This document shows positions 36,452-44,260 of a stretch of 64,000 nt of DNA, in pieces. Position 1 is the first letter of the stretch, and each line of letters begins with the position of its first letter. The notes below the pieces were generated by a model that had not been told where the DNA came from, did no database searches, and worked only from the letters and a program-made list of their open reading frames with translations. Source of the DNA: JAKZVK01 sp965237575 (GTDB lineage: Bacteria > Acidobacteriota > Terriglobia > Bryobacterales > UBA6623); assembly GCA_965237575.1 (NCBI GenBank), contig CBDEGI010000004.1:2294001-2358000 (forward strand), given 5' to 3'. Made by a program: the position numbers and the translations under genes.

Positions 36452-38812
36452 CTAATCAGGGAGGACGAACGAGAGAATGTTCCCACCCGATGCTATCGCG
36501 ACGTACTGCTTCCCCTTGATCGTGTAGGTCATCGGCGAGCCTTTCCAAATCTGATTCGCCTCGAAGTGCCACAGCGTCTTGCCGGTCGTAGCCTCGACGG
36601 CTGCGAATCCACCTCCGGTCTCACCGTAAAACACCAAGCCGCCGTCGGTTGAGAGGACCCCGGAGTAGTTCGAGTCAGGCGTGCCCACTTGCGGAATCTC
36701 CCAGATGATCTTTCCCGTTTCGACTTCCAGAGCCCTCAGAAGCTTGCGGGGTGGATCGTCGGGATTGCGGTAGGGAAGAAATCCCCCCAGCCGTGCCTTC
36801 TGGTAGATGCTGCAATCCTCGACGACCATCACGTACAGAAGCCGGGTCGCCGGGTGGTACGCGGTGGAGTACCAGTTCGTGGCGCCGCGGACGGCGGGAC
36901 ATGACTTGGTGCCACCCGGCGTCGGCTCGTTGCCTGGGAGTAGTTGCGGCACGCCGTCGTCGTCGATGCCGCTCGCCCAAGTCAGCTTCTTGACGAAAGG
37001 TTCACCCAGCAGAAACTCACCGCTGGTGCGGTCGAGAACGTAGTAGAAACCGTTGCGATTCGCCTGCAATAGAAGCTTTCGATCCCGTCCCTGAAACTTC
37101 GTGTCCACTAACAGTACTGGCTCCGTTGCGTCCCAATCATGAACATCATTCGGTGTGAACTGGAAGTACCACTGTAGCTTTCCGCTGCTCACATCCAGCG
37201 CCACGACAGAGTTCGTGTACAGATTGACGCCGCCTCTCTCGGTTGCGTCTGTGTCAGGAAACGGGTTGCCGGTTGTCCAGTAGAGCAGTCCCGATTCGGC
37301 ATCGTAGGAGCCGGTGAGCCAGGTGGCTCCGCCGCCGACCTCAATGGCGGTCCCGCTCCACGTCTCGGAGCCGGGCTCGCCGGGTGCGGGAACAGTCCAG
37401 AACCGCCAAGCGCGCTCTCCGGTTGTCACTTTGTAGGCGTCGAGGAACCCTCGAATTCCCTGATCACCGCCGCCAATCCCGGCGATGACGAGGTCATTGA
37501 CGACCAAGGGCGCGCCGGTCGAACCATAGGGTCCCGGGAGGTCAGGCTCCGGCATGACAACATCCCACATCAATCCACCCGTGATGCGGTTCAGGCAGAT
37601 GAGGTGCGCATCGTCGGTGTTGAAGAAAACACGGTCACCCAGAATGGCAACCCCTCGGTTCGCACCGATCACGGCGTCGCCGGAAATGCTGTCCGCTGGG
37701 CTGCGCGGGCGGACGTAGCACCAGATCTGGCTTCCGGTGCGTGCATCCAGCGCGCAAACGCGGTTCGGCCCGGTCACAAACATAATCCCGTCACTGACCA
37801 GTGGCGTTGTTTCGAGAGGCGTGTACGGAACGGAGTACGACCATTGGAGTTGTAGGTTCCTGGCGTTTTCGACATTGATCTGAGTGAGCGGGCTGTGGCG
37901 GTTTCCACTCAGGTTTCCGTTGTACGTGGGCCATTCCCCGGACTCGGGAGAAATGATTCGCGCGATCTCTTCCTTTGAGACGACACCCTGTTTGCGGGTA
38001 AGAGAGCCAACCGGCACACCGCCTCGACGACTCAGGTAGGCGAGCAAATCGCGGCGTTCCTCGTCCGATGCTTGGAGCCGCGGCATGAGAGGTTCTGGTT
38101 CGACCGAGATGCCGCTGTATTCTGTGTCGAGCAGTAGATGAAAACGCCCGTCGAGGGTCTGCAATTGCAGGTCGTGCATCCCGCGACTACGAACGAACCC
38201 CCGCAACGCCGCTCCGTTGCGCCGGCGGACATTGACGACCTGCCATAAGTTCTCGGGACAAAAGGCCCAGCCGGGACAAGAGGCGGAAGAGCGGTTGGCA
38301 ACGCGGGCGCTGGGATCATCGAACGATCGATCCAATTGCCGCACGGTCAGTTGACGTCCGATATCGGATAGGTCGGGACCGTTTGTCCCGCCGCGGCCCG
38401 CGATCAGGTGACACGTGCCACATTGTCCTTTTTCGAAGAAAAAGCGCTCACCGGCGCGGACGTTCCCGGGCGGCTGGATATCGTAGGCCGAGGCGTTCCG
38501 CGAGTGCACCCAACCCGCCAGCGTCTCTAGCGCGGAATTCTCCAAAGCAAAAGGCGGCATTCCGCCGTCCGTGCCGTCGCGGATCACACCGCGGACTTCT
38601 TCCTCGGACAGGCGCCGCAGCTTCCGGCTCTCGACCAACGGCGGCCCACGGTCGGTGCCGTGAGCCTGTTCACCGTGGCAGCTCGCGCACAGCGTCACGA
38701 ACTGGCTAGGCGCTTTCCGCTGAGCGCCAGTGGTGTCTTGAGCGCGCGCAGCCGGCAGAAAACCCGAAAGAACCGCGAACACCACGCACCGCAAGAACAA
38801 CCTCGTCTGCAT
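36452..38812 (-). CDS. PQQ-dependent dehydrogenase fused to N-terminal cytochrome c domains
   Basis: 786 residues from ATG 38812 with a signal peptide (LFLRCVVFAVLSGFLPAARA). Two c-type heme motifs, CASCH and CGTCH, are followed by an eight-bladed quinoprotein propeller: GEWPTYNGNLSGNRHSPLTQIN, LQWSYSVPYTPLETTPLVSDG, GVAILGDRVFFNTDDAHLICLN, YWTTGNPFPDTD, LQWYFQFTPNDVHDWDATEPVLL (the DxDW-type active-site area), GATNWYSTAYHP and GGLVFYGETGGGFAAVEATTGKTLWHF. It resembles quinohemoprotein alcohol dehydrogenases, but the heme domains are N-terminal and there are two. The adjacent-cysteine disulfide of methanol dehydrogenases is not evident. Substrate unknown. Confidence 0.85.
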   Translation of the reverse strand: MQTRLFLRCVVFAVLSGFLPAARAQDTTGAQRKAPSQFVTLCASCHGEQAHGTDRGPPLVESRKLRRLSEEEVRGVIRDGTDGGMPPFALENSALETLAGWVHSRNASAYDIQPPGNVRAGERFFFEKGQCGTCHLIAGRGGTNGPDLSDIGRQLTVRQLDRSFDDPSARVANRSSASCPGWAFCPENLWQVVNVRRRNGAALRGFVRSRGMHDLQLQTLDGRFHLLLDTEYSGISVEPEPLMPRLQASDEERRDLLAYLSRRGGVPVGSLTRKQGVVSKEEIARIISPESGEWPTYNGNLSGNRHSPLTQINVENARNLQLQWSYSVPYTPLETTPLVSDGIMFVTGPNRVCALDARTGSQIWCYVRPRSPADSISGDAVIGANRGVAILGDRVFFNTDDAHLICLNRITGGLMWDVVMPEPDLPGPYGSTGAPLVVNDLVIAGIGGGDQGIRGFLDAYKVTTGERAWRFWTVPAPGEPGSETWSGTAIEVGGGATWLTGSYDAESGLLYWTTGNPFPDTDATERGGVNLYTNSVVALDVSSGKLQWYFQFTPNDVHDWDATEPVLLVDTKFQGRDRKLLLQANRNGFYYVLDRTSGEFLLGEPFVKKLTWASGIDDDGVPQLLPGNEPTPGGTKSCPAVRGATNWYSTAYHPATRLLYVMVVEDCSIYQKARLGGFLPYRNPDDPPRKLLRALEVETGKIIWEIPQVGTPDSNYSGVLSTDGGLVFYGETGGGFAAVEATTGKTLWHFEANQIWKGSPMTYTIKGKQYVAIASGGNILSFVLPD

Positions 38813-39108
38813 TTGTGTCGATTCTCTATTCCTTGTTCTGTACTTCTCGCAGCGCATTCTTACCACACCGATCCAGCCAGCGCGGCTTCTCCGACAGGAC
38901 GTGCGGAACGGACTCACGTGCGCAGTATCTGAGGCATCACTTTGCGCCCTCCGGGTGCAAACCTGTGATGGTCTCACGTATGCCAAGTGTACAACCCCAT
39001 TCTCGGCCCGTGCGGCCTAGACATGACCAGCTAGGCTCGTGGCGTTGCCCGCTCCCAGATACCATGTCATGCGCGTGCCATTCCAAGATGGCGATTCGCG
39101 CTTCGACG
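38813..39108. other. Intergenic region, no gene seen
   Basis: Upstream region of the quinoprotein dehydrogenase; no coding frame I can support. Confidence 0.35.
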
Positions 39109-39346
39109 TGATCCCCCGCTGGAAAACAGACTGTCTTAGAAAATTCTTTCCCACCACGTACGACATCGACGAATCCGACGGCTATTTGTTTATTGCGATG
39201 GAGTTCGTCGAGGAACTCACCGTCAGCGAAAAGGTTGCCGAGCCTCCGCTGAAGCTAGAACCAGGGAGATCTTTGCGACTCCGGCTTTGTCGAAGGGTCA
39301 GATTCTCGTTAGGACGAGCGAAGGGCTGTATTGTTTCGGCGAGTAG
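39109..39346 (+). pseudogene. Fused remnants of a Ser/Thr kinase and a PQQ-like propeller
   Basis: The first piece reads TTYDIDESDGYLFIAMEFVEE, the hinge region of a bacterial Ser/Thr kinase N-lobe (compare CPVYEISEAEGRTFLSMAFIEG in the intact kinase at 50607). After a frame change the sequence reads IFATPALSKGQILVRTSEGLYCFGE and a stop at 39346, the end of a PQQ-like propeller protein. Two unrelated fragments are therefore joined by deletion. Not functional. Confidence 0.5.
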
Positions 39347-39418
39347 CGGTGGGTCGCGTCGCGCTCGTGGCAAGGTGTGCTGTGCCCCCGCGAGGGGTTC
39401 ACGCTAGAATCAGAGGCC

Positions 39419-39643
39419 ATGCCGGAAGATACTCGCAAGATCGAAGCCTGGATCCGATTCGGCCAGCCGCTCGACACGGTCATTGATGACTACCCACGCA
39501 TCTTCGACGCCTGGGAAGTTATCGGTGTGCGAGGCATTGTCGTCGGGCGGATGCTGGTCCGCAATGATGCGAGCCGCAACGAAGCGATCTTCGACGAGAA
39601 TCGGACCTTGCCGGAGGGTTTCGAACTGCCCAGAGGGCGTTAG
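39419..39643 (+). CDS. Hypothetical 74-residue protein
   Basis: Starts MPEDTRKIEAWIRFGQPLDT and ends with a charged ENRTLPEGFELPRGR. Soluble, acidic, no signal or membrane segment. Domain unknown. Codon use looks genuine, but no strong ribosome site is visible. Same strand and 24 bp before the next small gene. Confidence 0.45.
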   Translation: MPEDTRKIEAWIRFGQPLDTVIDDYPRIFDAWEVIGVRGIVVGRMLVRNDASRNEAIFDENRTLPEGFELPRGR

Positions 39644-39667
39644 GCCCGCAGCCGCGGTTCATGCGCC

Positions 39668-40036
39668 ATGCTGGAGCTCAAGGATTTGGTCCTTACAAGA
39701 GGCCGCTGGAATTCGATGACGCACCCGGAGCGCCTGCGGCATTACTCCGAATCGGTTGGAAAGCTCAGGATCGTGAGCGGTGCAAACGTCGTCATCTATT
39801 CCCTGTTCGTCGCGGCGATATCCATACTGCTCGCAAAAGACGGTCTTGAGATGATTCGCGGGGAACAACAGCACGATCCCATGATTCTCGCGATGGCGCT
39901 TGCTCTGGCTCTGTCGGCATGGAGCCTCCGTAAAGCCTTCAAGCGATTTCGATTATCCGAGCGCCTTCTTGACGAACTGACGAAAGGCCTGATCCCGGAT
40001 TCTCTTCGTCCGCAAGGCATTTTCCGCAACGCATGA
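39668..40036 (+). CDS. Hypothetical membrane protein, 122 residues
   Basis: A basic N-terminus (MTHPERLRHYSESVGKLRIVSG) is followed by two hydrophobic segments (NVVIYSLFVAAISILLA and MILAMALALALSAWSL) and a basic tail. Probably two transmembrane helices with both ends in the cytoplasm. Family not recognised. Upstream of the double-glycine peptide/C39 pair on the same strand, but 259 bp separate them. Confidence 0.55.
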   Translation: MLELKDLVLTRGRWNSMTHPERLRHYSESVGKLRIVSGANVVIYSLFVAAISILLAKDGLEMIRGEQQHDPMILAMALALALSAWSLRKAFKRFRLSERLLDELTKGLIPDSLRPQGIFRNA

Positions 40037-40295
40037 CTCCGTCTCCGTCTCCGCCCCGGTGTCAATCGTAGTGAGGGGCTACGGACGGAATCAGCGGGCC
40101 CCACGGGGAGAGCCCGGCGGAAGAAACACGTCAAGCCCGACAACTCCACGACGCAACCATCGCGAGCCGAAGTCGCTGGCGAGCCGGGGAGACCTCGCGA
40201 CGGAGAACCGGAGTCGGAACACGTCGAAGGAAGCAGGCTGGTGTATACTTGGGCCACGAGGATGCGTAGTTGAGCATCCGAACCAAGACGCTAAC

Positions 40296-40682
40296 ATGGT
40301 CATCCGAAACCGACAGTCACTTAAGGCCGTGGGCGTGGCTCTTTGTTTCAGCTACTTCGGCCTCTCCGTGTCGGTTGCGGCCGGGCTATCGGTCCCCACA
40401 TCACCAGACGAAGCCCGCGAAAGTTCGATCGCGGCCACACAGCAGGGAGCCAAACTCGCACAAGACGGCACCGTGGCAGGAAGCAACGCACAGAGCAAGG
40501 GCCTTTTGCTGCGAAGCAAAGCCGGTCCCGCGCAGTTGTTGGATGGCGAGGAGCTTGCTCAGCTTGCCGTGCGGGCGGAGGAACCGGGACGAGATGTGGT
40601 CGGGGGCGCGCTGAACAACCAACAATTAACCTACATCGTGATCGCGCCGGCCGCCGCGGTTGTTGTTCTCATCGCCAAGTAA
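40296..40682 (+). CDS. Exported double-glycine precursor peptide, candidate C39 substrate
   Basis: 128 residues. An N-terminal Sec-type signal (AVGVALCFSYFGLSVSVAAG) precedes a soluble Ala/Gln-rich middle. Then comes EELAQLAVRAEEPGRDVVGG, a double-glycine-leader-like motif ending at G103-G104 with the hydrophobic positions such leaders have. The remaining 24 residues, ALNNQQLTYIVIAP followed by AAAVVVLIAK, are strongly hydrophobic. A C39-type protease gene starts 14 bp downstream on the same strand. I infer that the protease cuts after the GG and frees a hydrophobic peptide, which may insert in a membrane. I know of no named family with this architecture. Confidence 0.65.
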   Translation: MVIRNRQSLKAVGVALCFSYFGLSVSVAAGLSVPTSPDEARESSIAATQQGAKLAQDGTVAGSNAQSKGLLLRSKAGPAQLLDGEELAQLAVRAEEPGRDVVGGALNNQQLTYIVIAPAAAVVVLIAK

Positions 40683-40696
40683 GGAGAGAAGGGGCG

Positions 40697-41224
40697 GTGA
40701 CCCGCTGCATCCTCATTCCTCTCGTTGTGGGCTTGGGCATGGCTGGGGCGGCGCCCGAGGTCCAGCTTGATGTTCCGTTTCTCCGGCAGAAAAAGAACGG
40801 CTGCGGTGCTGCCAGTGTGGCGATGGTGCTTCACTATTGGGAACGGCAGTACCCTGGCTTAGTACCCCAGAGTGACGATCTGGCAACGGTTCACGAGCAA
40901 CTCTATTCGACGGACTCCGGCGGCATCCTCTTGTCCGACATGAGGCGTTACTTCGAGGAAGCTGGCTTTCATGCTTTCACTCTGCGGGCCACATGGGCGG
41001 AATTCGAAGAGCATCTTTCGAAGAAACGGCCGCTCATCGTCGGATTGAAGAAGCGCAAGAGCCCGACAGCGAACCTTCACTACGCCGTAGTCGTTGGGTT
41101 GGAAGGCAGGCGTGTATGGATCAACGACCCGGCCCGGCGAAAGCGGAAAGCACTGAAACGGTCCACCTTCGAGAAGAGGTGGAAGTCGGCGGACCGCTGG
41201 ATGCTCCTAGCCGTACCGCGCTAG
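40697..41224 (+). CDS. Secreted C39-like cysteine protease without ABC transporter
   Basis: 175 residues from GTG 40697 (AAGGAG upstream at 40681). Signal segment MTRCILIPLVVGLGMAGAAP. The catalytic cysteine is C36 in KKNGCGAASVAMVLHYW, the histidine is in ANLHYAVVVG, and the aspartate is in VWINDPARR: the C39 peptidase triad order. DSGGILLSDMRRYFEEAGFHAFTLRATWAEFEEHL is the usual helical middle. C39 domains normally sit at the N-terminus of peptide-exporting ABC transporters and cut double-glycine leaders. Here the domain stands alone and is itself exported, so cleavage would occur after Sec export. Paired with the double-glycine protein directly upstream. Confidence 0.82.
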   Translation: MTRCILIPLVVGLGMAGAAPEVQLDVPFLRQKKNGCGAASVAMVLHYWERQYPGLVPQSDDLATVHEQLYSTDSGGILLSDMRRYFEEAGFHAFTLRATWAEFEEHLSKKRPLIVGLKKRKSPTANLHYAVVVGLEGRRVWINDPARRKRKALKRSTFEKRWKSADRWMLLAVPR

Positions 41225-41271
41225 CCGCCCTCCGGCGGTTTTGAACCTGCCCAGTTCCCTGTGTTTAGAGA

Positions 41272-41345
41272 CCGCGAGCAGGACTAAGTCACACGAATCG
41301 AACAATATAGCCGTTCGTTTGCGGAAAGAAATCGGGTTCGCACTC
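41272..41345 (+). repeat. Dispersed repeat, short copy
   Basis: Matches the first part of the element at 44352-44545: GACTAAGTCACACGAATCGA here against GACTAAGTCACTCGAAAGGA there. Agreement continues through AACAATATAG/AACCACATAG and TCGTTTGCGGAAAGA/TCGTTCGCAGGAAGA. Lies between the protease gene and the Myb-like gene. Confidence 0.55.
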
Positions 41346-41346
41346 T

Positions 41347-42162
41347 CTATCGGCCGCGCTCTGCCCAGCACGCTCGACAGGTACGAGACATGGTGTAGGT
41401 CACAACACCTCCCCGTCTTCGCGTCGTGAGTGCAAAGAACGCCTTCACTGCAAACCATGCCTCTCCACAGCGGACACACTGACGTAGCTCGTGACGTTGT
41501 CTCTCGCGCCGCATTTGCCACTGCAAGTTCTTAAGAACCTCTCGCCGTTTCGCCCGCCACTTCATCCAACGTGCACGGGTTCGCTGAATCAAGATGTGAC
41601 GCAGTTTCTCTGCCCGCTGCCGATACTGTGCCGAAGCTCTCGCCTCATGCCACGATAGCTGCAGCTTCAGGCACCGGCGATATGCTGTGACCGTTTGCGG
41701 CGAAATCTTGAATCTCTTGGCGACTTGCGCGCTTGACAGTTTGCGTCCTCTTGCCCCAAGAAACCGCTCTAGTGCCACTCTTTCTTGAGCGTCAAGTCTG
41801 TGCGCTGTCCGTGCCGCTTGCCGCCGCTTTGGATCTCCCAGGCCCTGGCGTTTCATCTGCTGACTGATGGAATCCTTACTCCGACCCGGCAGCAGCTCGG
41901 CTCGCGTGATTTGCGCAGCGCTTAACCGGTAGCGCTTCGTGTAGTCCTGTAGCCCTCTGATTTCCCTGATCGTCCACAGTCGCAGGCTGCGCTTGGAATC
42001 CGTACTGACGAACCCCGCCTCCCGAAGTCGCTGGCGTTGCTGATTGATGGCGGCCGGCGACCGTGCGGGTATGTGAATCTGAGGCAGTTTCCTGCCCTCG
42101 CGGGCTTGTCGGATGAGAAACTCTTTCTCATGCTCTGTCCATCTCTTGCCAGGCTCGATTCC
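41347..42162 (-). pseudogene. Myb/SANT-repeat and zinc-finger DNA-binding protein lacking a start codon
   Basis: An open frame of about 271 codons. Two Myb/SANT-like repeats come first: KRWTEHEKEFLIRQAREGRK with PARSPAAINQQRQRLREAGF, then RLWTIREIRGLQDYTKRYRL with PGRSKDSISQQMKRQGLGDP. A helix-turn-helix-like segment follows (SSAQVAKRFKISPQTVTAYRR), then a long basic helical stretch and a CVRCGE...CRACWAE pair that could bind zinc. The frame has no ATG, GTG or TTG before the internal ATG at 41856, which would give a 169-residue protein without the Myb repeats. A stop lies just upstream, and a degenerate MITE-A copy is inserted 16 bp beyond it. Either a frameshift separated the start or only the short form is made. 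Confidence 0.6.
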
Positions 42163-42177
42163 TCAGGTTGAGGAGAT

Positions 42178-42361
42178 CGGGGGCATCGCGACCCCACATT
42201 CCGGCGACTGCGGCGACCGTACCCTCGAGGGGCCATCGGGCAGCGGTCGTGGGTCCTATAGCCGCCGCTCATTGCGCCCCGCGGGGGGACGGCAGCGGTT
42301 GACTTTGAAACCTGAAGGCGAAGCGCTCTTGAAACTCCCCAGCGTGCGCATCAAGTGTCAG
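42178..42361. mobile_element. MITE-A copy 4, degenerate (184 bp), inverted
   Basis: The interior matches the other copies in reverse orientation (GGGCCATCGGGCAGCGGTCG, GCGCCCCGCGGGGGGACGGC). The left end begins CGGGGGCATCGCGACCCCAC and the right end is shortened to ATCAAGTGTCAG, so both termini are damaged. A perfect 9-bp duplication TGAGGAGAT remains at 42169-42177 and 42362-42370. Probably the oldest copy in the window. Confidence 0.85.
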
Positions 42362-42497
42362 TGAGGAGATTGTACCGCCGTTGGGTTCGGTACACAGTCG
42401 AGGGGTGCGCGACATGAAAGTGCCAAGTGGTTGGGGTACGGTCTGGGGTGCGGTGTCCTAGCGTATATAATACGCTAGGATAAGAAGGAGGTGTCCC

Positions 42498-42926
42498 ATG
42501 CCCGATTCCCTGCCCGCCTTGGAGTACCGTCGCCACGCGATCTTCCAGCAGATGCTTGCCTTGGGTGATTTTCGCCAAGGCTCCGTCACCACCACTCAAG
42601 GCCCTTGCGGCAAACCCACCTGCCGCTGTCGTCAGCGCGGTCATCCCGGCCATGGCCCGCACTGGCGGTTGACCTACAAATCCCGCGGCAAGACCGTCAC
42701 CCAGAGCCTCTCCGACCCGGCGGCTCGCCGTAAGACTCAGCGGGAGATCACCGCCTTTCGGCGCTTCCAGCAGCTAAGCCGAGAACTCATCGAAGTCAAC
42801 GAGAAGATCTGCCGCTTGCGGCCCGTTGAGCAAGAGTCCGAGTCGGCAGCGTCTGTGACGCCGCAGGAAAAAAAACGGCCGCGGCGATCCAACAAGAAGT
42901 CGCCCAAGAAGTCGAACAGTTGCTGA
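42498..42926 (+). CDS. DUF6788-like first ORF of the ISKra4 element
   Basis: 142 residues. GDFRQGSVTTTQGPCGKPTCRCRQRGHPGHGPHWRLTY is the DUF6788 block with C-x4-C-x-C, probably metal-binding, followed by KSRGKTVTQSLSDPAARRKTQREITAFRRFQQL. The C-terminus is lysine-rich. Ribosome site AAGGAGG lies 7 nt before ATG 42498. Such ORFs often accompany ISKra4 transposases; role in transposition unknown. The stop overlaps the transposase frame, and a run of eight A at 42868-42875 could let ribosomes slip -1 into that frame. Confidence 0.8.
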   Translation: MPDSLPALEYRRHAIFQQMLALGDFRQGSVTTTQGPCGKPTCRCRQRGHPGHGPHWRLTYKSRGKTVTQSLSDPAARRKTQREITAFRRFQQLSRELIEVNEKICRLRPVEQESESAASVTPQEKKRPRRSNKKSPKKSNSC

Positions 42927-44227
42927 CTCTGATCTTCGCCGCCCGGCGCAAGCAGCAGCACTGGGACCTGGAAGCGCTGGAGACGGCCACCCGTGCGGCA
43001 CTGCACCGAGCCGGCGCGAAGTTGCTCGAGCAACTGTTGGAGGCGCCCGCCGACGCCGCGCCTGAGCCATCCTGTCGCTGCGGCCGTCGCACCCGTCACC
43101 GCGGTCGGCGGCCCAAGACCGTGGTGAGTGTGCTCGGCGCGGTCGCGATCGAACGGCCCTACTACCTCTGCCCGGCGTGCCATCAGGGACAGTTCCCCTT
43201 TGACCGCGAACTCGATGTCGACAACACGCACTACTCTCCCGGCGTGCGCTGCATGATGGCGCTGGTGGGCAGCGAGTCGTCGTTTGAAAGCAGTCGCGAG
43301 CAACTGCGGGTGTTAGCCGGTTTGGACGTTACCACCAAAGCCATCGAGCGCGGCGCCGAGGCGATCGGGGCCGACCTCGCCGCCCGCGAACAACAACAGA
43401 TCCAACGGGCGGTGCAACTGCCGCTGCCCGCGGTGGCCGGGGCCGACATTCCGGTTCTCTACATCGAGATGGACGGCACCGGGGTGCCGATGGTGGCGGC
43501 CGAGACGGCGGGACGAGCCGGCAAAAAGGACCGCGAGCGCGCCCGCACGCGGGAGGTCAAGCTCGGCTGTGTGTTCACGCAAGCCGAGGGCAAGCCAGGC
43601 GACCGACCCGTGCGTGAGGAAGGGTCGACGAGCTATACGGGAGCGATCGAGGGCGCCGAGGCGTTTGGGCGACGCCTCTGGCAGCAGGCGTGGGAGCGCG
43701 GCTGGGGGCGGGCGAACAAGAAGGTGGTAATCGGCGACGGAGCCGCCTGGATCTGGAACCTCTCGCATCAATACTTCGCGGGCGCGATCGAAATCGTGGA
43801 CCTCTATCATGCGCGCCAGCACTTGTGGGAGTTGGCGGCGCAACTGGGGCTCGACGACGAGCCCAGCCGGCGGCGCTGGACCCAGCAACGGCTCCGCCAA
43901 CTCGATCAGGGTCAGATCAAGAAGTTGGTGGCGGCCCTACGAGGTGTGGTGGCCCCGCAGCCGGATCTGGCTCGTCGACTGGCGAGCGAAGCGGAGTACT
44001 TCGAACACAACGCCGAGCGGATGCGCTATCCGCACTTTCGCAAGCAGGGATTGTTCATCGGTTCAGGGGTGATCGAGGCGGGATGCAAGACGGTAGTGGC
44101 GCAACGTCTGAAGCGCTCGGGCATGTTCTGGACGGTACGCGGCGCGAACGCCATCCTGGCGCTACGCTGCGCCCGCCTCAGCGGCCGCTTCGAAGACTAC
44201 TGGGAATCCCGCACCCAGGCCGGATGA
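42920..44227 (+). CDS. tnpA: ISKra4-family transposase
   Basis: 435 residues from TTG 42920. CRCGRRTRHRGRRPKTVVSVLGAVAIERPYYLCPACHQGQFPFDREL is the N-terminal zinc-finger-like region. The DDE core includes VLYIEMDGTGVPMV (first Asp), KKVVIGDGAAWIWNL and IEIVDLYHARQHLWELA (second Asp), and QGLFIGSGVIEAGCKTVVAQRLKRSGMFWT (catalytic Glu). No start with a good ribosome site is present. The same frame is open back to the A8 run at 42868-42875 and reads AAAIQQEVAQEVEQLLTL, which looks like genuine protein. A fusion with the upstream ORF by -1 frameshifting is therefore plausible. Confidence 0.9.
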   Translation: MLTLIFAARRKQQHWDLEALETATRAALHRAGAKLLEQLLEAPADAAPEPSCRCGRRTRHRGRRPKTVVSVLGAVAIERPYYLCPACHQGQFPFDRELDVDNTHYSPGVRCMMALVGSESSFESSREQLRVLAGLDVTTKAIERGAEAIGADLAAREQQQIQRAVQLPLPAVAGADIPVLYIEMDGTGVPMVAAETAGRAGKKDRERARTREVKLGCVFTQAEGKPGDRPVREEGSTSYTGAIEGAEAFGRRLWQQAWERGWGRANKKVVIGDGAAWIWNLSHQYFAGAIEIVDLYHARQHLWELAAQLGLDDEPSRRRWTQQRLRQLDQGQIKKLVAALRGVVAPQPDLARRLASEAEYFEHNAERMRYPHFRKQGLFIGSGVIEAGCKTVVAQRLKRSGMFWTVRGANAILALRCARLSGRFEDYWESRTQAG

Positions 44228-44260
44228 GCGGCACTTTTATGTCGCGCACCCACAGTCGAG

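Larger units (their letters stand above)
42403..44251 (+). mobile_element. Complete ISKra4-family insertion sequence (1849 bp)
   Basis: Terminal inverted repeats GGGTGCGCGACATGAAAGTG at the left and, inverted, GGGTGCGCGACATAAAAGTG at the right (one mismatch). Target duplication ACAGTCGAG at 42394-42402 and 44252-44260. It contains two overlapping genes, a DUF6788-type small ORF and an ISKra4-type transposase. Intact ends, duplication and frames suggest the element is recent and possibly active. Its termini do not resemble those of the MITEs, so it is not their obvious source of transposase. Confidence 0.93.

Noticed and set aside
42403..44251. ISKra4 transposase as the source that moves the MITEs
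   Set aside because: Its termini (GGGTGCGCGACAT) do not match the MITE termini (TGGGGTATSCACTTGACTC), although both make 9-bp duplications.
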